Below, piece after piece: positions 1 to 6,892 of a stretch of DNA of 28,046 nt. The DNA is from Fidelibacterota bacterium. Its GTDB lineage: Bacteria > Fidelibacterota > Fidelibacteria > Fidelibacterales > DSDE01. The DNA lies in NCBI GenBank assembly GCA_011049095.1, contig DSDE01000473.1, positions 1-28,046 of the forward strand. Reading direction: 5' to 3'. Within the stretch, counting starts at the first letter, position 1. Each line of letters opens with the position of its first letter. Made by a program: the position numbers and the translations under genes. The notes beneath the pieces are model-generated. The model saw only the letters and a program-made list of their open reading frames with translations, had not been told where the DNA came from and searched no databases.

Positions 1-106
1 GATTGTCGCCCTGTGATGTGTGAATTGTTAACTTATAATTATTTATATATGATAACAATTCCTCATATTCACTCTTTTTTATTTTTGGTTCCAGTACGAT
101 AATCAT
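1..106 (-). CDS. aroF: DAHP synthase, N-terminal fragment (cut by window edge)
   Basis: Read leftward from the ATG at 106-104, 35 codons stay open to the window edge, beginning MIIVLEPKIKK and ending HTSQGDN. This is the pattern of the N-terminal ferredoxin-like regulatory domain of AroAI-beta type 3-deoxy-7-phosphoheptulonate synthases (MIIV-x-KP..., then a V/I-H-x-S-x-G turn before the catalytic barrel). The enzyme condenses phosphoenolpyruvate with erythrose 4-phosphate, the first step of the shikimate pathway. An AAGGAG ribosome site sits at about 118-123, inside the end of the chorismate mutase gene, and the start lies only five bases after that gene's stop, so the two are co-transcribed. 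The N-terminal domain in this family often carries feedback control. Identification rests on 35 residues plus pathway context; the catalytic barrel is not visible. Confidence 0.72.
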   Translation of the reverse strand, partial: MIIVLEPKIKKSEYEELLSYINNYKLTIHTSQGDN

Positions 107-111
107 TTGTT

Positions 112-426
112 TTAACTCTCCTTCCTTATGTTTTTCTTGGCAATTCCCTTTTCGCCAAATTCCCTGCCAAGTTTGATTATTTTGATAAAAAGTTGTTCGA
201 CTTGTGTTTGGTTCAGCATTCTAGTTGTTGTGCTGCGTATATTCTCAAAAACTGCAGCTTCCCGCTGTTCATCCAGAACATCTTTCCCAAGGAGTGATTT
301 CAGCTGACCAATCTGAAAGGCAATCTGCATTCTTTCGTCAAGCAGTTTGACAATTTGCTGGTCGATACGGTTGATGAGCTGCCGCAAAGCTTCTATCTCT
401 TGCTGAGGTGCAGGACCATCCATCAT
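112..426 (-). CDS. Chorismate mutase, AroQ class (monofunctional)
   Basis: A 104-residue all-helical protein matching the AroQ chorismate mutase fold: an N-terminal helix with LRQLINRIDQQIVKLLDERM (the L-R-x-x-I-D-x-I-D-x-x-I-x-x-L-L-x-x-R pattern), followed by a helix with IGQLKSLLGKDVLDEQRE and a C-terminal helix ending LIIKLGREF-like. It rearranges chorismate to prephenate in the cytoplasm, the branch point to phenylalanine and tyrosine. In many bacteria this domain is fused to prephenate dehydratase, prephenate dehydrogenase or DAHP synthase; here it stands alone between the aminotransferase and DAHP synthase genes. The ATGATG at 426-421 overlaps the TGA of the upstream aminotransferase, indicating translational coupling; either ATG (426 or 423) could be used. 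No regulatory domain is attached, so any feedback control would have to come from partner proteins. Confidence 0.88.
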   Translation of the reverse strand: MMDGPAPQQEIEALRQLINRIDQQIVKLLDERMQIAFQIGQLKSLLGKDVLDEQREAAVFENIRSTTTRMLNQTQVEQLFIKIIKLGREFGEKGIAKKNIRKES

Positions 427-1634
427 TTTTTGCCACTTTCTGCAATTAAGCGAATGGAATCGAAAAAATAATTCATATCATAAGGCTCCATATTCAGGGT
501 GACACGAATATATCCGCTATGACCAAAAGCTTCAGATGGCATTACAAAAATATTATAAGCTTCTAAGAGCTGATGAGCAAAATCTAGGCTGCTCTCAACG
601 ATAGCATTGCAGATGAACCATTTTATATTTAGATATTGGTAGAATGTTGATTCGCTGGCGACAGCGGTTAAATAGTCAGTATCTGATAAATATTTTAAAA
701 ACAAGTCTCTGCGCTTGCTGTAGTGTGCTATTAAATTTTTGCTGTATTGTGGTTTCATTTTCAGTGCGGCAATGGCGGCAATCTGGGTGATAGATGACGG
801 ATGGCCGCTCACCTGGTTTTGCAGGTGGTCCATTGCAACAATGATTTCAGCATTTCCGGCAGCATAGCCCAGCCGCCAGCCAGTCATTGCACAAGATTTG
901 CTGACCCCATTAATTATAATTGTATAATCTTTTAGCTGCGGCTCTATAAGCAGTGGATGCAGAGGCGCTTTTTCCGAAAAATAGATATCCCGATAAATAT
1001 CATCGCATATCAGGGTAATTTCATTTTCTAAAACTTTTTCTGCCAGATAAGCAGAAGCCGATGGACTGATCCCGCCGCCAGTCGGGTTTGAAGGTATATT
1101 GAGGATGATTGCTTTTAACTGTAAAAAGTCAATTTTTTGCAAGTCTTCGAGCTCTATCCGAAAATTATTTTCTTCTTTTAGGTCAGCAATAAGAATTTCG
1201 GCTCCAGCAATGATGGACATTTGGAGATAAGACGGGTAAAACGGCCTGAATATCAGGAGCTTGTCACCAGCATTGATGACAGAATTCAGAGCAAGAAACA
1301 AGGCTTGCTTGGCACCATTTGAGGCAATAAGTTCTTCTGGCCTATAATTTAAGCCATAGCTTTTGAGCAAATACTCAGCAATTGCTTTCAGTAAGTCTAG
1401 GCTGCCTCGATTATTTGTATAGCGGGTCTGATTATTGCGGATTGCTTCAATTGCGGCTAGTTTTACGTCTTCCGGGCTGTTTAGGTCCGGCTCGCCAATC
1501 CCGAGATTCAAAATGTTTTTCCCGTCAGCCTGGATTTGGATAAGCTTGCCGTGAAGGGCGCTAGTCATACTCGGTTTTATGGCCTGAACTTTTTTTGAGA
1601 GACAGGTTTTTATCACTTTAGATTTGCTCATCAT
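423..1634 (-). CDS. Class I PLP-dependent aminotransferase (aspartate/aromatic/prephenate type)
   Basis: A 403-residue fold-type I aminotransferase of the AspC-like subfamily. Visible landmarks are NLGIGEPDL near the N terminus, YTNNRGSLDL, a P-S-N-P-T-G-G loop, the CDDIY segment holding the PLP-pyridine aspartate, the Schiff-base lysine K246 in SKSCAMTGWRLGY, and the substrate-carboxylate arginine in GYIRVTLN near the C terminus. It sits between the prephenate dehydratase-like gene and chorismate mutase, so its likely job is amino transfer in phenylalanine/tyrosine synthesis, either on phenylpyruvate and hydroxyphenylpyruvate or directly on prephenate to give arogenate. Sequence alone does not separate these from aspartate aminotransferase. 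The run TTG-ATG-ATG at 1637-1629 offers several starts; ATG at 1634 is chosen because a weak AAGAA lies just upstream. Its stop overlaps the chorismate mutase start. Confidence 0.88.
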   Translation of the reverse strand: MMSKSKVIKTCLSKKVQAIKPSMTSALHGKLIQIQADGKNILNLGIGEPDLNSPEDVKLAAIEAIRNNQTRYTNNRGSLDLLKAIAEYLLKSYGLNYRPEELIASNGAKQALFLALNSVINAGDKLLIFRPFYPSYLQMSIIAGAEILIADLKEENNFRIELEDLQKIDFLQLKAIILNIPSNPTGGGISPSASAYLAEKVLENEITLICDDIYRDIYFSEKAPLHPLLIEPQLKDYTIIINGVSKSCAMTGWRLGYAAGNAEIIVAMDHLQNQVSGHPSSITQIAAIAALKMKPQYSKNLIAHYSKRRDLFLKYLSDTDYLTAVASESTFYQYLNIKWFICNAIVESSLDFAHQLLEAYNIFVMPSEAFGHSGYIRVTLNMEPYDMNYFFDSIRLIAESGKK

Positions 1635-1676
1635 CAATTCTTGGACAAATATTTTTGTCTGTATTAGCTTGCTTTA

Positions 1677-2255
1677 TTATCTCTTTTCTGTTGAACGGAC
1701 TACAATGAAATCGGTTTTGTTTTTGGCCAGGTTTTGTATTGATTTTTTCAAGATGACAAGGCCGTAGTGATTGGCTGCTGCCTCACTGGCGATGACATAG
1801 GTTTCCGGTGAAATGATTCCTTTTGCTAACTGCTGGGCTGCCAAAGCGGTATCTCCTGCTGTTATGAGGGGCGTATCCGAAAATTCTGTGTTGAGAATGA
1901 TACTGCATTGTGCCAGAGCGTGAGGATGGGAACACACGGCTTTAGCGGCGATGTTTTTCTTCTTTGCCAGCAAACATTGATCAATCTGGTAGGGAACATA
2001 TTCAACGATTTCACTCTGGTTTTTAGCCAGGGCCTGCACTGTTTCAGAAACGATGCCGCCAGCAGCATTCTGAAGCGCCAAAAAGCCCAAATCTGCATTA
2101 GATTCATTCAGGGCTAAAAATACGTTGTCTGCTGAAATCATGTAAGACAAGACCGCCTCAAAATCCTGGGTTTTCAGCCAGAAACGTGCTGCTTCGTCGC
2201 TGAAACTCCATTCAGCGCCCATAATAGCAATGGTTTTCTGGTAACTATTCGCCAA
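1677..2255 (-). CDS. Diverged prephenate dehydratase-like protein without ACT domain
   Basis: A 192-residue protein with the overall layout of the prephenate dehydratase catalytic domain: TIAIMGAEWSFSDEAA (residues 8-23, family GPxGTFSxxAA), DLGFLALQNAAGGIV (55-69, family PIENSxxGxV), QCLLAKK, SHPHALAQC (109-117), AGDTALAA (133-140), IASEAAANHYGL (155-166) and a terminal NKTDF (179-183). Prephenate dehydratase converts prephenate to phenylpyruvate. Two signature motifs are altered: ENS is QNA at 62-64 and the catalytic TRF is TDF at 181-183. There is no C-terminal ACT domain, so phenylalanine feedback inhibition is not expected. The TTG start at 2255 is preferred to the internal ATG at 2222 because the latter removes the first beta strand; it overlaps the yjbQ stop by 11 bases. 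It may be an arogenate/prephenate dehydratase of shifted specificity, or a pseudoenzyme. Confidence 0.8.
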   Translation of the reverse strand: MANSYQKTIAIMGAEWSFSDEAARFWLKTQDFEAVLSYMISADNVFLALNESNADLGFLALQNAAGGIVSETVQALAKNQSEIVEYVPYQIDQCLLAKKKNIAAKAVCSHPHALAQCSIILNTEFSDTPLITAGDTALAAQQLAKGIISPETYVIASEAAANHYGLVILKKSIQNLAKNKTDFIVVRSTEKR

Positions 2256-2667
2256 TTATTTTCACCAGTACCCGTTTGGGACGACGTCCGTCAAACTCTC
2301 CGTAAAAAATCTGTTCCCAGGGCCCAAAATCCAATCTGCCATTGGTCACAGCTACGACAACTTCCCTGCCCATGATCTGCCTTTTATGATGGGCATCGCC
2401 ATTGTCTTCCCCTGTGCGATTGTGTTGATATTTTTGGGGACTGGGGTCATAAGGCGCCAGCCATTCCAGCCATTTTTTGTAATCCTGATGGAGGCCATGC
2501 TCATCATCATTGATAAAAACTGAAGCAGTAATGTGCATTGCATTAACCAGGCAGAGACCTTCTTTGATGCCGCTTTCTTTCAGGGCGGCGCTCACTTGGC
2601 TGCTGATATTGATAAAATCCATCCGGGCCGGAATATTAAATGTTAGATGTTTTGTGTATGATTTCAT
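2245..2667 (-). CDS. yjbQ: YjbQ family protein (UPF0047, secondary thiamine-phosphate synthase type)
   Basis: A 140-residue protein of the YjbQ/UPF0047 family. Family signatures are present in order: HITASVFINDDEHGLHQDY (residues about 46-64), YQHNRTGEDNGDAHHKRQIMG in two halves around position 85-100, and NGRLDFGPWEQIFYGEFDGR near the C terminus. Several histidines and acidic residues in these motifs form the presumed active site. E. coli YjbQ shows weak thiamine-phosphate synthase activity and can rescue thiE mutants, but the true role of the family is unsettled. Here it is the first gene of the leftward aromatic amino acid operon and overlaps the dehydratase-like gene by 11 bases, an unusual setting with no obvious thiamine link. 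A good AAAGGAGA ribosome site lies about eight bases before the ATG at 2667. Length is normal for the family. Confidence 0.88.
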   Translation of the reverse strand: MKSYTKHLTFNIPARMDFINISSQVSAALKESGIKEGLCLVNAMHITASVFINDDEHGLHQDYKKWLEWLAPYDPSPQKYQHNRTGEDNGDAHHKRQIMGREVVVAVTNGRLDFGPWEQIFYGEFDGRRPKRVLVKIIGE

Positions 2668-2835
2668 TTTTCATTCTCCTTTCCCGAAAAAAGTTAATCA
2701 TTTTTTTGGGGAAATATGCAATTTTTCTTAGAGATATTCAGGACTTTCTCAAATGTTTTAAAATGAGTCGTGAGCTTTTAGTTTGGCGCTGCTGTCAAAG
2801 CTAATTTTTCCCAGGCTATAAGTTTGGAAATTTGC

Positions 2836-2864
2836 TTGATTTTCCAGACGAGCCAAGGTATATT
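2836..2864 (+). promoter_or_regulatory. Sigma-70-like promoter for the baeRF gene
   Basis: TTGATT (2836-2841), a 17-base spacer and TATATT (2859-2864) form a good housekeeping-type promoter about 70 bases before the ATG at 2934. The downstream gene has a strong AAGGAGG ribosome site at 2921-2927. The 2668-2933 interval, the longest non-coding gap in the window, therefore holds the rightward promoter and presumably the leftward one for the yjbQ-aromatic operon, for which only a TTGACA (reverse strand, 2793-2798) without a matching -10 is visible. Confidence 0.55.
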
Positions 2865-2933
2865 GAAAACGAAGATGGTAACGCGAAGTGACGAATAATT
2901 TAGTTAGCATAATACTTAAAAAGGAGGAATGAT

Positions 2934-4064
2934 ATGGATTCGTTGTCATTAATTCAGTCTTTGCAGTCGCTGAAATCAAATGGACATTTGATTACGACGG
3001 CTTATCTTGACTTGTCAACACCTCAAAAGATGCGGAATGCCGAGACGATTATCAATAATCTGTATCGGTATAAAAAAGAGAAGACCTTTTTTAAAAACCT
3101 TTTAGAAATTGAGTTGCAGTCTGTAGAAAAGGACATCGAAGGCATTGTAAAATATATTCGAAATCAAATCTCTATGAAGCACCGCTCGCTGCTGATTGTC
3201 AGCTCATCAGAAGCTTATATCTGGCAAGTAATTTCACTTGGGATGGAGATGGAAAATATGCTGGTGATTCAAGACCGTGCCTACCTAAGACCCCTTTTAC
3301 AGGCAATGAGTGAGCAGCGAAACTATGCCATTGTTCTGGTGGATCAGGGAAAAGCAAAAATTATTGAAAAAAGACTTGGTCACGCCGTGGAATTATGGAG
3401 CACAATGAATCTCCTTCCGGAAAATCGAAATGAAGCAGGCTACCGGGGTAATGAGGAGCGGAAAAATCAGCGAAAAGTTGAAGAATCTGTATCTCGTCAC
3501 TACAAAATGGTGCTTTCACAATTGTTGGATTTACATAAGAAGAATCGCTTTAACTGGTTGATCTTAGGTGGTATTAAAGAAGCAGTGGCGGAATTTCGTA
3601 ATCTACTTACTGCCGAATTAAGCGGCCTGGTCTTTGATGAATATCAAATAGACCCTAATGATGCACTGGATAAGGTTTTAGACAGAATGAGTGACAGTGA
3701 AGAGACCCATCGTATTATCTGGGAAAAACAACTTTTACGCCGCATGGAAGATGAGTTTCATAAGAGCCATAAGGCTGTTTTAGGTATGAAGCATACAGAA
3801 GAAGCTCTGACCAACGGCCAGGTAGAGACGCTGCTTCTAAGTGAAAACTTTCACCGTAAAGGGTGGTATTGCACTTGGTGTGGTTATATGACGATGGACG
3901 ATGAATCGAATTGCCCAAATTGTCAGCATGAGATGACCCGCTCGGTAGATATTTCTGATGATCTTGCCCATTCAGCGCTGGATATTGGGGCTCGAGTTGA
4001 GTATATCGCAGCTAATATGGGTGACTTTTCTCCTGTTGCTGCACTGCTGAGATATTCGAAATAG
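2934..4064 (+). CDS. Bacterial eRF1-like (baeRF family) protein with C-terminal zinc ribbon
   Basis: A 376-residue protein resembling bacterial homologues of archaeal/eukaryotic peptide release factor eRF1 (baeRF families). The middle segment (about 125-240) looks like eRF1 domain 2, with AIVLVDQGKAKI, then a charged loop GYRGNEERKNQRKVEESVSR (169-188) where eRF1 has its catalytic GGQ loop, then HYKMVLSQLLDL. The 240-305 region matches eRF1 domain 3, with DALDKVLDRM, AVLGMKHTEEALTNGQVETLLL. A zinc ribbon with C313, C316, C327 and C330 follows. No GGQ and no NIKS codon-recognition motif are visible, so a role in stop-codon termination is unlikely; ribosome rescue, nascent-chain release or ribosome protection are inferred possibilities for the family. 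It is monocistronic, with promoter at 2836-2864 and a strong ribosome site. Family assignment is reasonably secure, function is not. Confidence 0.75.
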   Translation: MDSLSLIQSLQSLKSNGHLITTAYLDLSTPQKMRNAETIINNLYRYKKEKTFFKNLLEIELQSVEKDIEGIVKYIRNQISMKHRSLLIVSSSEAYIWQVISLGMEMENMLVIQDRAYLRPLLQAMSEQRNYAIVLVDQGKAKIIEKRLGHAVELWSTMNLLPENRNEAGYRGNEERKNQRKVEESVSRHYKMVLSQLLDLHKKNRFNWLILGGIKEAVAEFRNLLTAELSGLVFDEYQIDPNDALDKVLDRMSDSEETHRIIWEKQLLRRMEDEFHKSHKAVLGMKHTEEALTNGQVETLLLSENFHRKGWYCTWCGYMTMDDESNCPNCQHEMTRSVDISDDLAHSALDIGARVEYIAANMGDFSPVAALLRYSK

Positions 4065-4102
4065 GCCGCATTTCCAAGAAGAAAGGGAGATTCACTTCAA
4101 TT

Positions 4103-4117
4103 AAAAGTTTAACTTTT
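4103..4117. repeat. AT-rich palindrome upstream of the motor operon promoter
   Basis: AAAAGTT-T-AACTTTT is a perfect inverted repeat with a one-base centre, and TTAACTT recurs at 4123-4129. It lies between the baeRF stop and the -35 box at 4150, too tight to fold as a hairpin, so an operator is more likely than a terminator. The AT-rich setting means chance is possible. Confidence 0.3.
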
Positions 4118-4149
4118 TGAGCTTAACTTACTGAAATGTAGATTTTTCC

Positions 4150-4178
4150 TTGACTTTAAAGCATGGCAAAACTATATT
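4150..4178 (+). promoter_or_regulatory. Strong sigma-70-like promoter of the motor operon
   Basis: TTGACT (4150-4155), exactly 17 bases of spacer, then TATATT (4173-4178): five of six matches in each box. It ends 27 bases before the ATG at 4206 and is the only good promoter seen between the baeRF gene and the end of the FliG-like gene, so the eight genes 4206-12210 are probably one transcript. A palindrome at 4103-4117 could be an associated operator. Confidence 0.65.
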
Positions 4179-4205
4179 TTTTCAAGCGAAAAACGTTGGA
4201 GAAGA

Positions 4206-5159
4206 ATGAAATTATTAACCAAAATCTTCCGGCACCAAATCCCAAGGGGTGGACTGGGGCTCTTCCTGTTTGCATTTGTACTCTTTTTTACCGGTTGCGG
4301 CTTTTTAGGCATCGGGAAAAAAGATAAATCTGATGAAGAAGCAGACGTGTTTCATGCCAGTATCGATTTACAAAACCAGGCTATTCGTCAGGAGATTGCA
4401 TCCCTGGCGAAAGACAGTGTGGCAGCAGTCAGCGCGCAGGGTACTGATCTCAATTTTGCCCTGAATGAGCTGAGCTATGATCTAAAAAAGCTGGGCGCTG
4501 AAATAGAGCACCTCAAGGCAGAGCTTAAAGAGCTGAAAGGACGCGCAGATATTTGGGATAATCCTCTCAAGATTTATGATAAAGAGATTATCCTGAATAA
4601 CGGGACAACTATCTATGGGAAAATTATCTACCAAGATGACCGCGCCATTAAAGTGCAGACACTTATTGGTTATCTTTCTCTTGACCGCAATAGTATCGTC
4701 CGTATCGTGGAAAATATTCCCGAGCTGCAGGAAGCAAAAAGCCAGCCTCTGGAGAGCCATACTTTGACCTCAGCGCCAACTGCATCCAGTTCGGCGCCTG
4801 TCACTATTTCCTCACAAGCTGTTCCTCCAGCAGTGAGCGCCAACTGTATTCTTGATGGTAATATTCGGGAATCAGCAGACAACAGCGGTAATCGGGTCTT
4901 TTCGGGCCGTGTTAAAAATATTGGTGCGCGAAGGGCAGATTTTGTCAAGGTTAATATGATTTTTCGGATGAATTGGAGCGGCAGCACCAAAACAGTGACG
5001 ACATTTGCGAAAGGAAGTTTTCAGACCTTTCAGTCTGGTATTACATCAGATAATTCACTGCTGCCAGGCGCAGGTGGAGATTTCCAGCTCTTTTTGCCAA
5101 AATCATTTGGCTCCTTTATTGGTTACACTTACAAAATCGAATGGGAAGAATATGAATAA
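4206..5159 (+). CDS. Lipoprotein with coiled coil, SH3-like and FxLYD-like regions (motor operon gene 1)
   Basis: A 317-residue predicted lipoprotein. A long signal sequence ends in a lipobox-like FTGC with the acylated cysteine at C31. Residues about 48-112 are heptad-rich and charged (coiled coil). Residues about 121-165 (KEIILNNGTTIYGKIIYQDD and following) look like a small SH3/Sm-like barrel, a Ser/Pro/Ala linker covers about 170-210, and the rest (about 213-317, with NRVFSGRVKNIGARRADFVKV) resembles an FxLYD beta-sandwich. I do not recognise a named family. It is the first gene after the promoter at 4150-4178 and overlaps the next lipoprotein gene by eight bases, so it is probably an envelope component of the MotA-MotB-FliF-FliG machine encoded downstream. 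A GGAG ribosome site precedes the ATG. Function is inferred from position only. Confidence 0.8.
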   Translation: MKLLTKIFRHQIPRGGLGLFLFAFVLFFTGCGFLGIGKKDKSDEEADVFHASIDLQNQAIRQEIASLAKDSVAAVSAQGTDLNFALNELSYDLKKLGAEIEHLKAELKELKGRADIWDNPLKIYDKEIILNNGTTIYGKIIYQDDRAIKVQTLIGYLSLDRNSIVRIVENIPELQEAKSQPLESHTLTSAPTASSSAPVTISSQAVPPAVSANCILDGNIRESADNSGNRVFSGRVKNIGARRADFVKVNMIFRMNWSGSTKTVTTFAKGSFQTFQSGITSDNSLLPGAGGDFQLFLPKSFGSFIGYTYKIEWEEYE

Positions 5160-6144
5160 AGTTATTGTTTATGCATTGGCAACTGGAATTTTATTAGTGT
5201 CTGGATGTGGCGGAAATAAAGAAGTTGTAGAGAAAGCGCAATTTGAGCAAACACAAAATGAGCTGCAGCGCAAAGAAAAAATGCTCCAGGAGCGGCAGTC
5301 AGAGCTGCTGGAGCTGAAAAACAAAATTATCATTCTGAACGCTGAAATCAAAGACCAGCAAAAACAGATTAAAAACCTGCTGCAAATTACAGATTCGCTG
5401 GAATATCGAATCGGTGTGGAGGCTAAGCAGATTAGCGCATACGAAGAGAGATTAAATAAAGCCGACTCGGCAATGGCGAGGCTTATAGCTGAAAAAGAGG
5501 CGTTGGAAGCTCAATTGACTGGCAATCAGCAGCAGATAAAATATACTTTGGAAGCTAAAGCCACAAAAAAATCTGACCAACATTTGGGAGCAGTTCTCAG
5601 CGATGAACCTCTGACGCTTCCTGAAAGCATTGTCAGCAACAATATTGATGACCTACAGCTTAAAGCGTTTCAACTTGAGCCTGAACCTGGAAATGAAGAA
5701 GTCAATGATGAGCCATCGGTGGCAAAAGAAATGCATATGGCTATAGAGCCGGTGATGCAGATTACTGACGCCGAATTTCGAGAACGCTATGATGAAGCCT
5801 TGAAGCTATATTTTAGCAGGCAGTGTGATAAAGCTATTATTGAATTTGAAGCATTAATAGCACTTTCCACAAGCCATGACCTTGCAGATAACTGTCAATA
5901 TTGGATAGGAGAGAGTTATTATTCTAAAGGCGAATTTTTAAAGGCTATTGATGCTTTCGCCAAAGTGCAGACTTATGATGACAGCAATAAAAAAGATCAC
6001 AGCCAGTATAAAATCGGCGCTTCTTATCTAAAGCTCGAACGGAAAAAAGATGCCCTGCAGGCTTTTAAAAAGCTTGTGGAAACTTATCCTGACAGTGATA
6101 TGGTGCCAAAGGTGAGAGAAATGATTAGCTCGGGAACCTTTTAA
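5152..6144 (+). CDS. Coiled-coil TPR lipoprotein, YbgF/CpoB-like (motor operon gene 2)
   Basis: A 330-residue predicted lipoprotein. The ATG at 5152 is chosen because it gives a perfect lipoprotein signal (MNKVIVYALATGILLVSGC, C19 acylated); a longer upstream reading frame would bury the signal. Residues about 25-130 form a long coiled coil (repeated LQ-K-E-L-E heptads). After an acidic linker, residues about 205-325 carry three TPR-like repeats very similar to the C-terminal domain of YbgF/CpoB: YDEALKLYFSRQCDKAIIEF, then NCQYWIGESYYSKGEFLKAI, then YKIGASYLKLERKKDALQAF. CpoB links the Tol-Pal system with peptidoglycan synthesis in E. coli. Here the neighbours are MotA/MotB and rotor homologues rather than Tol proteins, so it may act as the periplasmic or outer-membrane-linked arm of that machine. 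The start overlaps the preceding stop by eight bases. Confidence 0.83.
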   Translation: MNKVIVYALATGILLVSGCGGNKEVVEKAQFEQTQNELQRKEKMLQERQSELLELKNKIIILNAEIKDQQKQIKNLLQITDSLEYRIGVEAKQISAYEERLNKADSAMARLIAEKEALEAQLTGNQQQIKYTLEAKATKKSDQHLGAVLSDEPLTLPESIVSNNIDDLQLKAFQLEPEPGNEEVNDEPSVAKEMHMAIEPVMQITDAEFRERYDEALKLYFSRQCDKAIIEFEALIALSTSHDLADNCQYWIGESYYSKGEFLKAIDAFAKVQTYDDSNKKDHSQYKIGASYLKLERKKDALQAFKKLVETYPDSDMVPKVREMISSGTF

Positions 6145-6885
6145 ATGTCGCGAGTTCTATTTCTAAATCTTTTTTTCTCAGTTAGCTTACTTTTCGCTCA
6201 AGACCCGATGCTTGACCCCAATATGCTTTTTGAAAAGGAGATGCTGGAGGCGGCAGAAGCAGCTCAACAGAAAGCTGAGCCGGAAAAAAGTGAAAACTTG
6301 CCTGAAGCGGAAACCATGGAAATTGATCAGGCCCCACAAAATCAAAGTGAGTCTCAAAGCAATGGCGAGCTTCAAGAAATGAATCTCAGGTATGAAGCAC
6401 GGATCCTTCGCCTGGAAAAAGAGCTGACACGGCTATTGGACCGAATTGCCAGACTGGAGCAAAGTCAAATAGAGAGTGCAAAGAAAGCAGGTGGAGAGCT
6501 GATAAGACCCCGGCAAGATGTCTTAGTGGATCACTATAGCCAGGCTCTTGAATTATTTACTGAGAAAAAATTTGAAGAAGCCCAGCGGCTTTTTACAGAA
6601 ATTGTAAGGCAAAATGATTCTAATCTGGTCTGGTATAATGCCATGTACTGGAACGCCGAATGCAGTTTTCATATGAATAAGTTAAATGAGGCGCTTATTT
6701 TGCTCAGTGATGTTTTAGAGCACCCTGATCAGTCAATGCGGGAGAAAAGTTTACTTCTAATGGCTGTTGCCCTTGAAAAACTAAACCGCATACAGGAAGC
6801 CCAGCAATATTATCAGCAGTTTATCAGAAGTTACCCATTTTCTAATTATGCACCCATTGTGCGTAAAAAACTGGGTATGTCGTAG
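6145..6885 (+). CDS. Periplasmic coiled-coil/TPR protein, YbgF-like (motor operon gene 3)
   Basis: A 246-residue secreted protein. The ATG follows the previous stop with no gap. An uncleavable or Sec-type signal MSRVLFLNLFFSVSLLFAQ starts the protein with no lipobox cysteine, then an acidic/glutamine-rich low-complexity stretch (about 25-75), a short coiled coil (about 75-112, EARILRLEKELTRLLDRI) and C-terminal TPR-like repeats (about 125-245) with YSQALELFTEKKFEEAQRLF, NAMYWNAECSFHMNKLNEAL and EAQQYYQQFIRSYPFSNYAP. The plan is that of a smaller, non-lipidated paralogue of the preceding gene product, suggesting duplication and possibly a hetero-complex. It probably works in the periplasm as a scaffold for the motor encoded in the same operon. 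The exact function is unknown. Confidence 0.8.
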   Translation: MSRVLFLNLFFSVSLLFAQDPMLDPNMLFEKEMLEAAEAAQQKAEPEKSENLPEAETMEIDQAPQNQSESQSNGELQEMNLRYEARILRLEKELTRLLDRIARLEQSQIESAKKAGGELIRPRQDVLVDHYSQALELFTEKKFEEAQRLFTEIVRQNDSNLVWYNAMYWNAECSFHMNKLNEALILLSDVLEHPDQSMREKSLLLMAVALEKLNRIQEAQQYYQQFIRSYPFSNYAPIVRKKLGMS

Positions 6886-6892
6886 GGAAATT

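Noticed and set aside
2793..2798. Reverse-strand TTGACA, a perfect -35 box, upstream of yjbQ
   Set aside because: No -10-like hexamer at 15-19 bases, so not reported as a promoter; the leftward promoter remains unlocated.
5152..6885. Tol-Pal operon, suggested by the YbgF-like TPR proteins
   Set aside because: No TolB, TolA or Pal gene is adjacent.
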